A stretch of DNA of 33,989 nucleotides, taken from NCBI GenBank assembly GCA_019648995.1, contig BLXT01006392.1:697378-731366 (forward strand). Direction: 5' to 3'. Under the pieces are notes generated by a model. It was not told where the DNA came from and did not search any database. It saw nothing but the letters and a program-made list of their open reading frames with translations. Positions 11,901 to 20,700 of the stretch are shown here, piece by piece. The position numbers and the translations under genes are program-made. The stretch comes from Plakobranchus ocellatus (taxonomy: Eukaryota; Mollusca; Gastropoda; Plakobranchidae). Position 1 is the stretch's first letter, and the number at the start of each line of letters is the position of its first letter.

Positions 11901-12163
11901 TTGCCATCAAATATTTTTTTTGTCTTGCAGGCCAATACATAAGTCTTTATTATTTGGTACACTCAACATAACAACCTTATGAAGTTTCCGTGACTAGTTT
12001 TTCTTTCTGAAGCAAACATGTATGTATTGCTAAACTTAATATTTCATTCACTCAGGGGACTTACCTTGAGCTGTCCGAGTTTCAGAGTCGTCTCCAAGTG
12101 TTCCACAACCTTTACGGTGATGGCCGCCTTGCGTCACGGGTTGGTATGGCTGATTGGCAGTGA
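1214..12163 (+). CDS. Gamma-butyrobetaine dioxygenase-like oxygenase, 5'-incomplete, 10 exons
   Basis: Exons 1214-1272, 3093-3168, 4319-4363, 4660-4784, 6270-6410, 7598-7658, 8529-8579, 9496-9564, 10335-10439 and 12056-12163 all have GT-AG borders and matching phases, giving 279 residues and a TGA. The order of motifs follows the BBOX1/GBBH family of Fe(II)/2-oxoglutarate oxygenases, which hydroxylate gamma-butyrobetaine to L-carnitine (TMLHE is the sister family). Metal ligands are H83-x-D85 (4726-4734) and H229 (10392-10394), spaced as in human GBBH (146 against 145 from memory). R241 fits the 2OG-binding arginine. Aromatic-cage positions Y58, Y75 and Y247 are kept; the Trp position is F62 and the Tyr after the metal Asp is Q86. 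The N-terminal zinc-binding domain and start codon lie upstream of the window. Family membership is secure; carnitine synthesis is not, because the pocket differs. Paralogue or pseudogene status cannot be settled here, but no stop or frameshift is seen. Confidence 0.9.
2918..3013 (+). repeat. (ATC)n microsatellite
   Basis: About 32 ATC units with one TTC interruption near 2996. It lies in the intron between GBBH-like exons a and b, ending 79 bases before the exon b acceptor. The long poly-Ser and poly-Met reading frames here are artefacts of this repeat. Confidence 0.97.
3093..3168 (+). CDS. GBBH-like exon b
   Basis: Acceptor AG at 3091-3092, donor GTAAGT at 3169. The first base completes the split Glu codon, then 25 codons run from WMCHLGDRGICLVKNCP to VAK. 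This matches the family's Trp-leu-x(4)-Gly-ile-x-leu block. The polypyrimidine tract is weak, and an ATC microsatellite ends only 79 bases before the acceptor. Confidence 0.85.
3270..3480. repeat. TCTAGA/AGATCT-rich block
   Basis: AT-rich stretch with many overlapping palindromic AGATCT and TCTAGA words (for example the AGATCTAGATCTAGATATC run from 3287). Similar blocks occur at 16660-16800, 30110-30240 and 31925-31980. Confidence 0.5.
4319..4363 (+). CDS. GBBH-like exon c (45-nt micro-exon)
   Basis: Acceptor TTAG at 4315-4318, donor GTAAGA at 4364. Fifteen codons, VAERIAPLQHTIYGE, fill exactly the gap between exons b and d. They align with the family block that ends in Phe/Ile-Tyr-Gly before the Thr-Trp/Phe-x-Val motif. 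Tyr58 is an aromatic-cage position. Both phases are 0. The exon is far too short to show up as an ORF. Confidence 0.85.
4660..4784 (+). CDS. GBBH-like exon d, carries the HxD metal motif
   Basis: Acceptor CTAG at 4656-4659 after a C/T-rich tract, donor GTACGT at 4785. It encodes TFEVKSMPQPINAAY, then the metal motif HMD, then PGLQLLHCL, a hallmark of the family (human PGVQLLHCI). H83 and D85 are the first two iron ligands. The residue after the metal Asp is Gln instead of the Tyr expected in human GBBH. It ends with two bases of a Gln codon. Confidence 0.92.
4905..5030 (+). mobile_element. SINE family 1, decayed copy
   Basis: Shares CCCTGAGAT, then TTTTGTCGCGAGTTTGAGCCC (B-box region near 4960-4980) and a TGTGGACAGACTATATG tail with the other copies. 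The middle is divergent. It lies in the intron after GBBH-like exon d. Confidence 0.5.
5808..5962 (-). mobile_element. SINE family 1, copy in GBBH-like intron
   Basis: On the + strand it reads tail first: GTGTATAGCCATTCCACAA, CAGCCTTCCGTCAGGCCTGGGCG, GTGGGGATCAAACCCACGACAG (B-box complement) and ATAGATCTCATGGCG, ending in ATATGCCACCAACG. The element is therefore on the - strand and nearly full length. Confidence 0.75.
6270..6410 (+). CDS. GBBH-like exon e
   Basis: Acceptor CCAG at 6266-6269 behind a strong T-rich tract; donor is GTGGCG at 6411, which is weak. It completes the split Gln codon and encodes FDSYIVGGENTFTDIFELAH, an Arg/Glu-rich helix with RPDYFDTL, and VTMSTIHYN. This matches the family's GGDS...DGF..A..L....P..F..L block. 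It leaves AG, completed to Arg by exon f. Confidence 0.88.
6628..7046. mobile_element. Candidate non-autonomous DNA transposon (MITE), 419 bp
   Basis: The ends are imperfect inverted repeats: the left end reads GCTGGCGTTACACG and the reverse complement of the right end reads CTGGTTACACG. Both are followed by repeated CGCCGCT/CGCCACTCG words. TA flanks both sides (6626-6627 and 7047-7048), compatible with a TA target duplication. The interior is GC-richer than the intron around it and has no transposase. The superfamily is undecided. Confidence 0.55.
7598..7658 (+). CDS. GBBH-like exon f
   Basis: Acceptor TTAG at 7594-7597, donor GTTTGT at 7659. The first base completes Arg149, then 20 codons DYPVHMTCKRPMLALNGNGE run to a phase-0 end. 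This corresponds to the family's strand-turn-strand segment (human Q-S-K-H-K-I-I-E-L-D-D-K-G). Confidence 0.82.
8529..8579 (+). CDS. GBBH-like exon g
   Basis: Acceptor TCAG at 8525-8528, donor GTAGGA at 8580. Seventeen codons, LITIYWHPMLAEIDAVE, replace the family's very conserved V-R-I-N-F-N-N block. The Asn thought to contact substrate in human GBBH is not visible: Trp-His-Pro stands there instead. Phases 0/0. Confidence 0.8.
9496..9564 (+). CDS. GBBH-like exon h
   Basis: Acceptor TCAG at 9492-9495 after a T-rich tract, donor GTAAGT at 9565. It encodes ENIEPFFEAYKHFYLMVQNS plus QSV. This aligns with the family helix V-x-P-F-Y-A-A-L-K-x-F-x-x-L that precedes the second metal-binding strand. 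Phases 0/0. Confidence 0.87.
9612..9716 (-). mobile_element. SINE family 1, shortened copy
   Basis: CTCCGTCAGAGGCGGGCTCAAAC, AGAAGGGTCCTCGTAGATCTCAGG and CTAGCCATTACACCACCGAAG follow the family order on the - strand, with part of the middle lost. It lies just after GBBH-like exon h. Confidence 0.65.
9966..10112 (-). mobile_element. SINE family 1, nearly full-length copy
   Basis: Contains the complete family order: ATATACAGCCAGTCCACAAC, ATCAGGCTTTTAGGCC, TTTCGTCAGGCCAGGGCGCC, GGGGCTCAAACCCCCGACAG, GATCTCAGGGCGGACTCGC and a GTGCCACC end. Read on the - strand this is a tRNA-like head (A-box GGTGGCACAGATG, B-box GGTTTGAGCCC) and a conserved tail. Confidence 0.8.
10335..10439 (+). CDS. GBBH-like exon i, distal His and 2OG Arg
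   Basis: Acceptor CTAG at 10331-10334, donor GTGAGG at 10440. It encodes MVDGDMITFNNRRVLHGRAP, a near-signature of the family (G-D-V-x-T-F-D-N-x-R-x-L-H-G-R), where His229 is the third iron ligand. Arg241 in GLRLFQ fits the 2-oxoglutarate carboxylate-binding arginine. Phases 0/0. Confidence 0.92.
10841..11080 (+). repeat. Copy A of an intronic duplicated block, broken by the assembly gap
   Basis: From CTGTGGGTCTATTATTCTCG to the T-run after CATCAAATATT this stretch matches 11516-11763 almost base for base, apart from scattered substitutions and a missing CCGTAT. The offset between copies is 675 bases as assembled. It lies in the intron between GBBH-like exons i and the last exon. Confidence 0.9.
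11081..11515. other. Assembly gap (435 N)
   Basis: A run of N. It falls between two copies of the same duplicated block, as expected when an assembler cannot resolve a tandem repeat. The real length and copy number are unknown. Confidence 0.99.
11516..11676 (+). repeat. Copy B of the duplicated block
   Basis: Matches 10841 onward at high identity (CTGTAGGTCTATTATTCTCG against CTGTGGGTCTATTATTCTCG) and runs directly into the 153-bp tandem monomers at 11677. Confidence 0.9.
11677..11982 (+). repeat. Two tandem 153-bp monomers
   Basis: AACTTTTTTACTGTCCGTAT starts at 11677 and again at 11830. The copies are almost identical through ACATAACAACCTTATGAA. Each holds a T-run followed by CTTGCAGGCC, a good-looking splice acceptor with no exon behind it. 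The start of a further monomer is seen before the gap, around 11001. Confidence 0.92.
12056..12163 (+). CDS. GBBH-like terminal exon with stop
   Basis: Acceptor TCAG at 12052-12055. The exon opens with GTYLELSEFQSRLQVFHN, matching the family's G-A-Y-x-D-W-D-x-x-x-S-R-L-R-x-L end, and stops at TGA 12161-12163. Tyr247 is an aromatic-cage position. The tail after Gly-Thr-Tyr is 32 residues, somewhat longer than in human GBBH and without similarity that I can see. Confidence 0.88.
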   Translation, partial: GTYLELSEFQSRLQVFHNLYGDGRLASRVGMADWQ

Positions 12164-14380
12164 AGTGCACACATTAATTAAAGCTAGACGATATCGATAT
12201 TTTTAAGGATAGACTTTTCGACAACTGCTGCTATTTGATAAGGCATGAAATGGCACGATTGACTTCAAGCGAGACGAGCTTGCAGACATCTTTATGGAAA
12301 ATATCGATGAGAAAAACTTTTCTCGTTATGTCCGCCCTGTTAGTGAAACGCACGAGCACTCCCATTTTAATAAAATCATATCGCTAGAAACAAAATAACA
12401 AACAAACAAAAAAACTGTATCGGGTGCCGGCTGAGACGGCAATTTTTTTATCTTTGCAACGACGCGGATGAAAAACATGTTATTAGCACTTTCGCTAGGA
12501 CAAAAATTTTCAAGGATAAATATGTACATCATTGTCTGCGATAGTTTCTGCTCGTAGAAAAAAATGTTGATTTTTTTAAAAGTTTTTTTGTTTGCGCAAA
12601 TCTAAGCCTTTATTTCAAATTATTTATCTTTTTTCTTGTGGCTTTAGACAGCCTTTGCTCTCTTTGTTTAGTACGCGAGTACATATTTAAGTAGAGGATT
12701 CTGAGAATGAATATAATTGCAAAGTTTAAAGCATTAACTCCCCACCCCTAATAAAACCTTTCTCCCGCTGAAAATGTTTTCTCTGCACAATGATAACCTG
12801 CTAGAGCAACATCTGATATAACATGATTCTATATTTTTTTAAAGCTACTTTAAGTCCCGCCTACTCTTAACTTCTTTTCTCTGCATTTATCAAAATAGAT
12901 CTCATATCACATAATTTAAATATAATAACGTACAAAAATATAGCCTCGTTTGGGCATGCTTGTTGGAATTGGTCTCCACGTCACTCATTATGATGATATG
13001 ATTTTGTAAGTTTGGTCCTCAAATGATAATCTTAAAACTATACCATCCTTTTAATTTCCCAAGTACAGAATTGCACCAAACTTGTTCTTAAGCTGTAAAA
13101 AGTCTTTGTTTTTATCAGTGTAAATAGAAATTTAACATTGTTGATACCTTTTATAATATGCTTTGTGTACTCACCAAAGGGACATTCTCTTCAAAGAAGA
13201 GGTTTGAATTATGTACATATAAAATTTTTTTTCCTTGTAGTGATAGATTTATGACATATGCCACCTTGAATTAACAACTAGTCTGACCGATGGATTAACT
13301 CTGAACATTGAACAACATAATTGCTATTATTTTACAGTTCACAAGTACACATTCATATTTTTTGTTATTAAATGTTTTTGAATTGATGCGTATAAAAGAT
13401 AATATGTCCTACGTAATTATGGCCACTGCCTGGATTGATTGATTTAGTTGGATTGATTTATGCGTTCCAAGACAAAAGCCACAATAATAAATCGCAGCGT
13501 TCCCTCTAATAAGAGAAAAAAATTATTTTTTCCTTTACAAAATCACTGTTTTCTCCTTTGAAATTCGTTCATTCTAAAAAAAAGAGAGAAAAATATTAGC
13601 ATTGATCCTCTGCCTCTCTTCTCTTTGTGTACAAATAATTTTTTCTGTTGCCTAAGAAAAGAAACGATTTTAATATTGAAACTTTTTTTTACCCTTCACT
13701 ACTGTGGAAGACGCTTCTGGGTGACCACTGCATTTCAATCAATGTTTTTTTGCGGAGCTTTTTTTTCTTTTCTTTTTTTTTTTTTAATATTGGATTCTAT
13801 TCAACATGATTAGTTTTATGACAACAAGTATTATGCACCGTTTTTCAACACGCTTAAAAGGAATAAAAAGAATAATATGCCTTTTTATGCCAATTTTATT
13901 TTATACACGCAATAACTTTGTACATAACATAATGTTGATTTTTCATTTGCTCGCTTCACTTTGGGTTTGTAAATATCTGCTTCTTTATTTTAAGTGAACT
14001 CCTTTATTTTGGACTCCTTTTTGAGCTGTCTAATTTATATATTGTCAAAAATAAAGATTTAAACAGTCATTAAACTTCGCGAACAATTGAAAATGGTTTT
14101 TTTTCTGATTTGTTTTGTTTTATTCGTTTAATATGGTTTAATATTTGTTCTTTGTTTGTGTACAATGTACCCATTTAACCTTATCAGCTCCAATAGTAAA
14201 AGATGGAGAGACATTTCAACACATCCCTGCATCGCACCTCTTTCGATGGATCTGAAATCACGGTGCTCTCTTTCAATTCTTACATATGTAGTTTATATCG
14301 CAAAATAGATTTCTTTTTATTCCCAGACCTTTCCCACCAATGTATAATTTGTTCTAGCAAATGAAACAGCTCTTCAGGTT
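12164..14380. other. 3'UTR and convergent intergenic DNA
   Basis: After the GBBH-like stop codon there is AT-rich sequence with candidate poly(A) signals at 12369 and 12750. Beyond about 12800 I see only low-complexity A/T runs and no coding signal. Confidence 0.5.
12369..12374 (+). terminator. Candidate poly(A) signal AATAAA of the GBBH-like gene
   Basis: First AATAAA after the stop codon at 12163. Another AATAAA lies at 12750-12755. The sequence alone cannot decide which is used. Confidence 0.35.
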
Positions 14381-15240
14381 TCACTTTGTATTAGAATAAT
14401 CAATGAAGCAGAGATGGGGCTTTTTTTTGCATTGTATAGCCCTTTCCATAAGCAATGACAAAGTGAATATTGCGTTTCTAGTCCCTTTATCAGGCACAAA
14501 GCCAAACTGTTTTGCAGATATCTCTGGTCTTAGACTCTTGCGCATTTTTGTAAAATGGTTCATTGAACTGATTTTTCTCTGAAGTTCGTATTCTGTTGCC
14601 CTTGGTGTTTTATGTAGTGCTATAAAAACAGATTTACAAAGATATTCTGGAATTCTAGTGCTGTGTTTAGGAGTGTTGTTGTCAGATATATTCTTGAGTT
14701 GTCTGCTACTGTAATTATTTCTATTGTATGTTATCTGGTCCTGTAGCTTTTCCATTTTTTTTTGTTTTCTTTACGACTGCCTTGACCTCATCTTTAAGGA
14801 TTGTTGGATCCTGTAGATTTTTCTTTTTTCTTATTTCAGATTTCTCACCTCTTTCATCTTTGGAAAGGTCTTCAACATATTCTGATCATCTTTTTAGTAC
14901 TTTTTTCTTTTCCATCGACATTGTTTCGTCTTTTGATTTGATACAGCCAGAGCTACTGCATTTAATTTTCTTACCACTCACATCGTTAATGTGAGCTTGC
15001 AGGAATTTACTGTCGATATGAATTTGGCATTTGCTCTATTTCCTGACATTATTGATGAACCCATTCTTCTTTTGCCGCATTGCAATTTATCTCGATTTTT
15101 TTTATTTAAAAACCTTTGTACATCGCTTCTTCATTTTCTGATTCGTTCCTTTCTTCCATCAAATCTAGTGTTTCTTTGTTTATCCATTTCCTATACTCTT
15201 TTTTATCTTTTTTTTATCCTTTTTAGATACAATTAAATAC
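14381..15240 (-). pseudogene. LINE reverse-transcriptase fragment, frameshifted
   Basis: On the - strand, 15240 toward 14740 reads as an endonuclease-to-RT linker (YRKWINKETLDLM..., RWSEYVEDL) and then KNGKATGPDNI, the K-A-x-G-P-D motif at the start of non-LTR RTs. After a frameshift near 14740 the next frame carries IPEYLCKSVFIALHKTPRAT, then RPEISAKQFGFVPDKGTRNA and LCFIDYS. The order is that of RTE-like non-LTR retrotransposons. There is at least one frameshift and several stops; the catalytic YADD part is absent here. A dead fossil. Confidence 0.85.
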
Positions 15241-15330
15241 TATTTCTAGATATCACCTAGCCAGCAGAACAAAAATTTATGCTCTGGTTTCCCTTGCATA
15301 TTAGCCTATTGAAAGGCGCTCATGACAAAC

Positions 15331-15597
15331 ATGGAGTAACCAAACGAAGAACTAATTGCTGCAGTACAAAAACATCCTGCATTACATGATAAAACTGAAT
15401 TTGACCATTCATACAGAATAGGTACTGTTAAACAATGGCAGGAAAGTGGTACAGACCTCTGCGTTAATGATAAACACCAAAAGTACAAAATAGTCATGTC
15501 ATTTCTCAAATTGCCTTGCAAACTGAGGTTAATGGATCGCAACACTTTGAGGAAAAGGACGTTATAAATTATTTTTCTATGTTGAGAAATTTTTGAC
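15331..15597 (+). pseudogene. Broken MADF-like reading frame
   Basis: ATG GAG TAA is followed in frame by PNEELIAAVQKHPALHDKTE, then HSYRIGTVKQWQES, then a shift into EVNGSQHFEEKDVINYFSML and a stop. LI-x-x-V-x-x-H-P-x-L-x-D-K with a later Trp is the opening of MADF domains, common in PIF/Harbinger accessory proteins and in transcription factors. The stop after two codons and the frame change suggest a relic. Similarity is judged by eye only. Confidence 0.4.
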
Positions 15598-15759
15598 ATA
15601 ATATTTCAGCTCCTGTAAAGATACACTTCCCGAATGACTTTTAACAGAAAAAAAAAAAAATCTGTAGTAGAGAATCCACCGGTAATATCACAGTTACTCT
15701 TTCCTATTGACTGCAAAAAAAAAATTGATTTTATTTTTTTATATGTAAAACTAAGCCTC

Positions 15760-15760
<1 letters not shown>

Positions 15761-15830
<70 letters not shown>

Positions 15831-15839
15831 TTCTCTCTT
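15761..15839 (+). repeat. (CT)n microsatellite
   Basis: About 75 bases of CT with a few TTT interruptions. It produces the poly-Leu/Ser and Arg/Glu reading frames at this place. Confidence 0.97.
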
Positions 15840-16430
15840 CATCTTTCTCGTTCGTTCTTTCGCTCTGTCTTTCTCTGTATCTAGATTTTGTGAAAAGGAA
15901 ATGATATGGATAAGAAAAGGATAGGCATTTAACTTAATACCATTCACAAAGAGTAGAATGAAACAGTTATGGATGAAGGAATGGAAATGGAGCTGGTGGA
16001 GAATCTACTCATTGTGTGCAATTATCATTGCGACAGTATCTGTTTACTTTACGCCCAAAGCGTATTATTTTTTAGACGTATTCATCAAAATTAAATCAGT
16101 ATGATCCCTGTAAAAAAAACATAAAAAAACAGAGGATGTTAATCACACAGCTATTATCATGTGCGTTGAACGCTACTCACGTAAATCGATATATCTCCAT
16201 TGCAAATTCTTCCCATTCTGAGACTGCTATAGGCCTCAAACATTATCAGTCCCATTTAATAGAGGTTACTCTGCAATAGAAACTTATGCCCAACTTCTGT
16301 AAGCCCCAAACAGATCATCTTTAAAAGGGCTCAGACTTTAAATTTTGTGTAAGGAGGGGTTCAGAATAGTGCCGGTGACAGGATAAGGATTTAAAACAAA
16401 CAGAACTCAAGTAAGGCGAGGCGCTACAAT

Positions 16431-16520
16431 TATGGATTTCAATGTCCCTTCTCGGGTGAGCGACACAGCGGTCCATGCCGATTCTAGGGCAAGTTCGTTA
16501 CCTGTTTCGCCACCAAAAAG
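16431..16520 (-). mobile_element. SINE family 1, decayed head
   Basis: On the - strand GGTGGCGAAACAGGTAACGA, then CTTGCCCTAGAATCGGCATGG follows the A-box half of better copies (GGTGGCACAGATGCTAGCGA, CGCCCTGAGATCTGCAGGG). The B-box is not clear. Confidence 0.4.
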
Positions 16521-17231
16521 GCCCAGACGCAGAGAAATAGCATCAAGGGAATAGAACTGGCTGCCAGGATTACTATTCCAGTGATGCTGAATCAGAAAAA
16601 AAAAGCACTGGTTATTAACGACAATCACTATCCTAGTGTGTTGCTATTTTCACATTCCAGCCTCTAGATCTCGATTAAGATGATCTAATTTCTAGGCCGA
16701 AACTACGTTAAATAAGATTCAGATTTAAATATTTACCGGTTCTAGATTTACATCTAAACCTAGTTTAGATCTAATAGCCTTAGCTAAATGTTTGTCTGTA
16801 GGCTTCTTTCGATTCTTAAAGTCATAGGTCCTACATTTTAGATGTACACTTGATTCAAAATTAATATCACCTAGGTTTTAGTTCGTCAGAGAGAATTGTT
16901 AAAGACACTTTGAAATGTAAACCCTCTCATTTTAACAAAAAATGTGAAGCGTGCAAGGCCTGCGTCCTCAGCTGGAAACATATCGATGTAAATTTTGAGA
17001 AGCTTAAAAAAAATCGATGTAGCAGATAGCCTAGGACAGCTCGGAGCTCAAGATGCACTTAGGACCCTAAGACCCTAACATATGAAGATTAATACAAGAA
17101 TTTAAAAAAAAGAACGCAAACAAAGCCATTGGCCTAATCATCGATCTATTCAAACACAGTAAAGGTACCGAGAAAATAAAGAGCAACAACTTTTAAAACA
17201 ACATATTCAGTGCAGACAAGAACAGAACAGA

Positions 17232-17234
17232 ACA

Positions 17235-17271
<37 letters not shown>
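17232..17271 (+). repeat. (CA)n microsatellite
   Basis: Forty bases of CA with one CATA interruption, about 225 bases beyond the candidate poly(A) signal of the secreted-protein gene. Confidence 0.95.
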
Positions 17272-17272
<1 letters not shown>

Positions 17273-17495
17273 AGTTACAGGTCTAAGGAAGTAATCAGCC
17301 GCACGGGATAAAGAAAGCAACAGTAACAACATGAACATTACTATGACCCACTGCAGAGCCAACAAACCAGCAATAAATCGAAGTGCCCATTAACAGACGA
17401 ACATGAAAACTCAACAGATGACAGGCAAGGCTAACAGAAGTGCCAATAATAACTGTACCCGCCAACGTTATATTACTCTTTCAATGAAAACAACA

Positions 17496-17501
17496 TTTAA
17501 T
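17496..17501 (-). terminator. Candidate poly(A) signal ATTAAA
   Basis: ATTAAA on the - strand about 200 bases below the TAA of the secreted-protein gene, followed by a GT/T-rich stretch. It is the best hexamer I see in the expected 3'UTR; no AATAAA was seen on this strand between 17699 and 17480. Confidence 0.4.
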
Positions 17502-17698
17502 TTTCTTTGGTTTCAGTTCAGGGCCATTTTAAAAGAATAAGAAACAATAAAGGCGACACATCTTTTAAACCAATCATCTACAAATTTTGAAATCTTGAAA
17601 CATCTATCTGCCTAACACTTTTTGTTTCGGTACAGCTACATGATTGTTTTTATAATAATTATCATCCTAAGGACGGCCAAGGAAGTTCTCCTCACTAT

Positions 17699-17756
17699 TT
17701 ACATCATCTTTCTCATCATATTGAATTGGGGAATGGGAAACCGACTCGTTTTTCGT
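17699..17756 (-). CDS. Secreted protein, terminal coding exon
   Basis: Acceptor TTTCTTTCCAG ends at 17757. The first base completes Leu91; then RKTSRFPIPQFNMMRKMM and TAA at 17701-17699. The basic, Met-rich C-terminus includes two Arg-Lys pairs (92-93, 106-107) that could be processing sites; this is inference. Confidence 0.75.
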
Positions 17757-20700
17757 CTGGAAAGAAATTGGAAAAAAAAGAATAATTATTAGAAATGATT
17801 TTAAAATTAATTAAGTGATTCAAAGTTGCTAAGATTAAATTTTCACCCAATGCCCTGCTTGTTAAATCGGACGATCATGGCTGTCTTTCTCTTCCAGATA
17901 TCTCACTCGTAATTGGCTGTCAAGCTGCTAGTCACCTACACTATGTTTAGCTTCTTTTCTCTCGCTCCTTTCAACCATTACTGAAATTGTTCCCTATCTA
18001 TGTTGAAGTAATAGATAAATAATCAATAAATATTGATTGATTATTAGGTATCCCTTTTTTTATGAATCTAGAGTGGTGTTTGACACGATTCTATCCGTTT
18101 CAAATTTCAAGTAAAATGTAAACATATTGATGAGTAATCTTAAAATCTTTGGGACTGAAGCGCAGTGAAAAGAGCTCTCGTTTCTCTGTCATCCTCGGAC
18201 ACTCCGGCACAAAACACAGGTCACCGCCCTTGCTAAACCGTACCGTTCAAATACCAACCAGGCTTAGATAAAATATGGTCGTGTTTCTCAACAGCGTTTG
18301 GTTATCAGGACACTGCCAGCCTCCGACACTCCGGCACAAGACAGGTCACCGCCCTTGCTCAACCGTACCGTTCACGTTCAAATACCAACCAGACTTAGAT
18401 AAAATATAGTCGTGTTTCTCAACAGCGTTTGGTTATCACAACACTGCTTCGTTGATTATTTTCTTTCCTGTCCATGAGATGTAATCAAAGTTTTGCCTCT
18501 TTTCATTCCACATAGACCAGGCCTCACAACAATACAATGAAATTGACTTCTATTAACTATAACATTAATATTACTTTTCTTTGCAGACCTTTAAATATTA
18601 ATAGGTATGGATGGACATTGCTAGTTGAAAAAAAAAATTTATGTTCTCTTTGCCATCATCAACATTTTTTTTTACAGTTTCAAGCGGAAAAAAGCTTAGA
18701 GAAATAGTTCATTAATTTGTAAGCCTAAATATACGGTTGACCTCTCCGAGTCTATTGTCCGCCGTGCTCAGTCAGACTTACTTCATATTTACGTTGATTA
18801 GTAAAAACCCAAAGCTCATATCTAAATGGTTTATCGCCGATCAATCAATCAGTCAGTCAATTAATTATTTGAAATATTCAAACATAAATTAGATTAAAAA
18901 CTTTATGGTCTCAATTCTGATATTTGCTTTCAAAATATTATCCCTTTTTACTCCCCAAACTATTGCAAAAGAAAAAGAAAATTGAAACGAACAATAAGTG
19001 AATTATTACAATGAAAACTTACAATTGGTTCAGACTGTTCATCACACCTCCCAACGCCTGTAAGAAAAATGGAAAGAAAACACATTTACGATCATGGATT
19101 CGGCTGCTTGCATGAATCACGACTAAGACACAGGTTTTCACGTTCATCATAGACTTTTCACAGCTTCACATTCAATATCTGTGCTACGCGTGCATATAAA
19201 TTTAAGGCTAGAAAAAGGAGAAAAATGAGTTTTGAAAGAATAATCATCATGACTGTGTAAGCTGTAAATGCTGTAAAATCACCAAAGAAATTTGCAACAG
19301 ATCATTTATTTGCCTTGTGTTTTGGTTTGGTATTTCTGCATAGTCCGTGGACATCAAGTTGATCTCAAGTTTTCAGGCTCTCGACAGGTCATAGCTTCGG
19401 ACGCAGGATTGAAATCAAATCCACGACAGAGAGATCTCTTTCGATCCTGTTCTACAATCTACACCATTTGCGTTTGTACATATCCCGTCAATTATAAATT
19501 GATCTTAAGCTTTCAGGCCCTCACTAGTCTAAGGCGTCGGTGGCAGAATTAGAATTGAAATGTCAACAGAACGATTCTGAGAATTTCATCGTGCCATTCA
19601 CGCACGCGCTCTCATTAAAAATCTAAAAGGTAAAATACAAGGCGGCAATGAACAGAGAATAATTTAATCAGATGACCGGCCCCAAAAGATTGAAAACAGT
19701 ATAGTTTGTTTTTCATCCGACATTTGTTTTCTAAATGAATAGACTGCCTCACTTACTCGAAGGTATCCAAAGTTACAGATAGTGTTGTTGCACCTGTATC
19801 ACTCTATTCAAACAAGGCAACTCATCAGACTTGCGTGATCAGGGTATTATCACATTGCTCTAAAGAATCTGGACCTGGTATTTGTACAGTCTGTTTTTTT
19901 TATTACTCAGTTAAATTCATTGGGTCAACACTGTTCTCATTACGCGCTGTTTAACCATACAAGTTTGTTAACCATACAATATTAGTGATATCATACGAGT
20001 GGCTATCTCTGTGATAGGTATAGGTTTTTTCAAACTCACAGCCAGATCGTGATACAATCACACCTACATGTTATATTGATCCAGCAATATAACGCCTGAC
20101 TTATGTTTTAGCACTAATATGCATTGTTTCCCTGGCCATAGTGTTGTCACGCCTGTATGTACTCTAGGCATTTTGATAAGCTTGTTTTTTAAAACTCATT
20201 TAACTGATTGTATTCCATACACATACAAACACCTCAACACACATGCCTGAATATTACAGTATTAACTTCTTAGTCTAGAAAAATTCACTCCAAGTATTGT
20301 CATACCTGTACTTTAGACATCTTGATAATCTTATTTGTTTAGCTCATTGTTTTAAGTTCCACACACATACAAAGACCACAACTCACCTACAAAAATTATT
20401 TTGTATCAAACTCATTGTAAAATATAGAATCACTCACCTGCATGGCCCCACCTGTTTCCCCACACTTATCCAAGTTGTTCTTAATGTAGGTACACATCAG
20501 CCCCGAGTTGCTGTTGCAGTCTGCAAAATAATCAATGATGAAATGAACAAACAGATTCATATATATGCTCAACCAATATCACTATTATGTTTGCATCTTA
20601 ATTAGGCTGTATAAATTTCTTAGAAGAAAAAAAAAAAGGAAAAAATGTCCGTCAAAAATTATAGGCCTAGAGAATAGCAATTGCATTTAGAACACCACCC

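Larger units (their letters stand above)
15950..17495. other. Intergenic DNA, no gene seen
   Basis: Contains a decayed SINE-like piece (16431-16520), a TCTAGA-rich block (16660-16800) and a CA microsatellite. I see no exon with coding character. Confidence 0.5.

Noticed and set aside
14728..15236. + strand frames opposite the LINE fragment
   Set aside because: The - strand carries recognisable reverse-transcriptase motifs; the + strand frames are antisense shadows.
15606..15947. Arg/Glu and Leu/Ser repeat frames on both strands
   Set aside because: Produced by the CT tract; the same applies to frames at 22524-22846 and 30667-31088.
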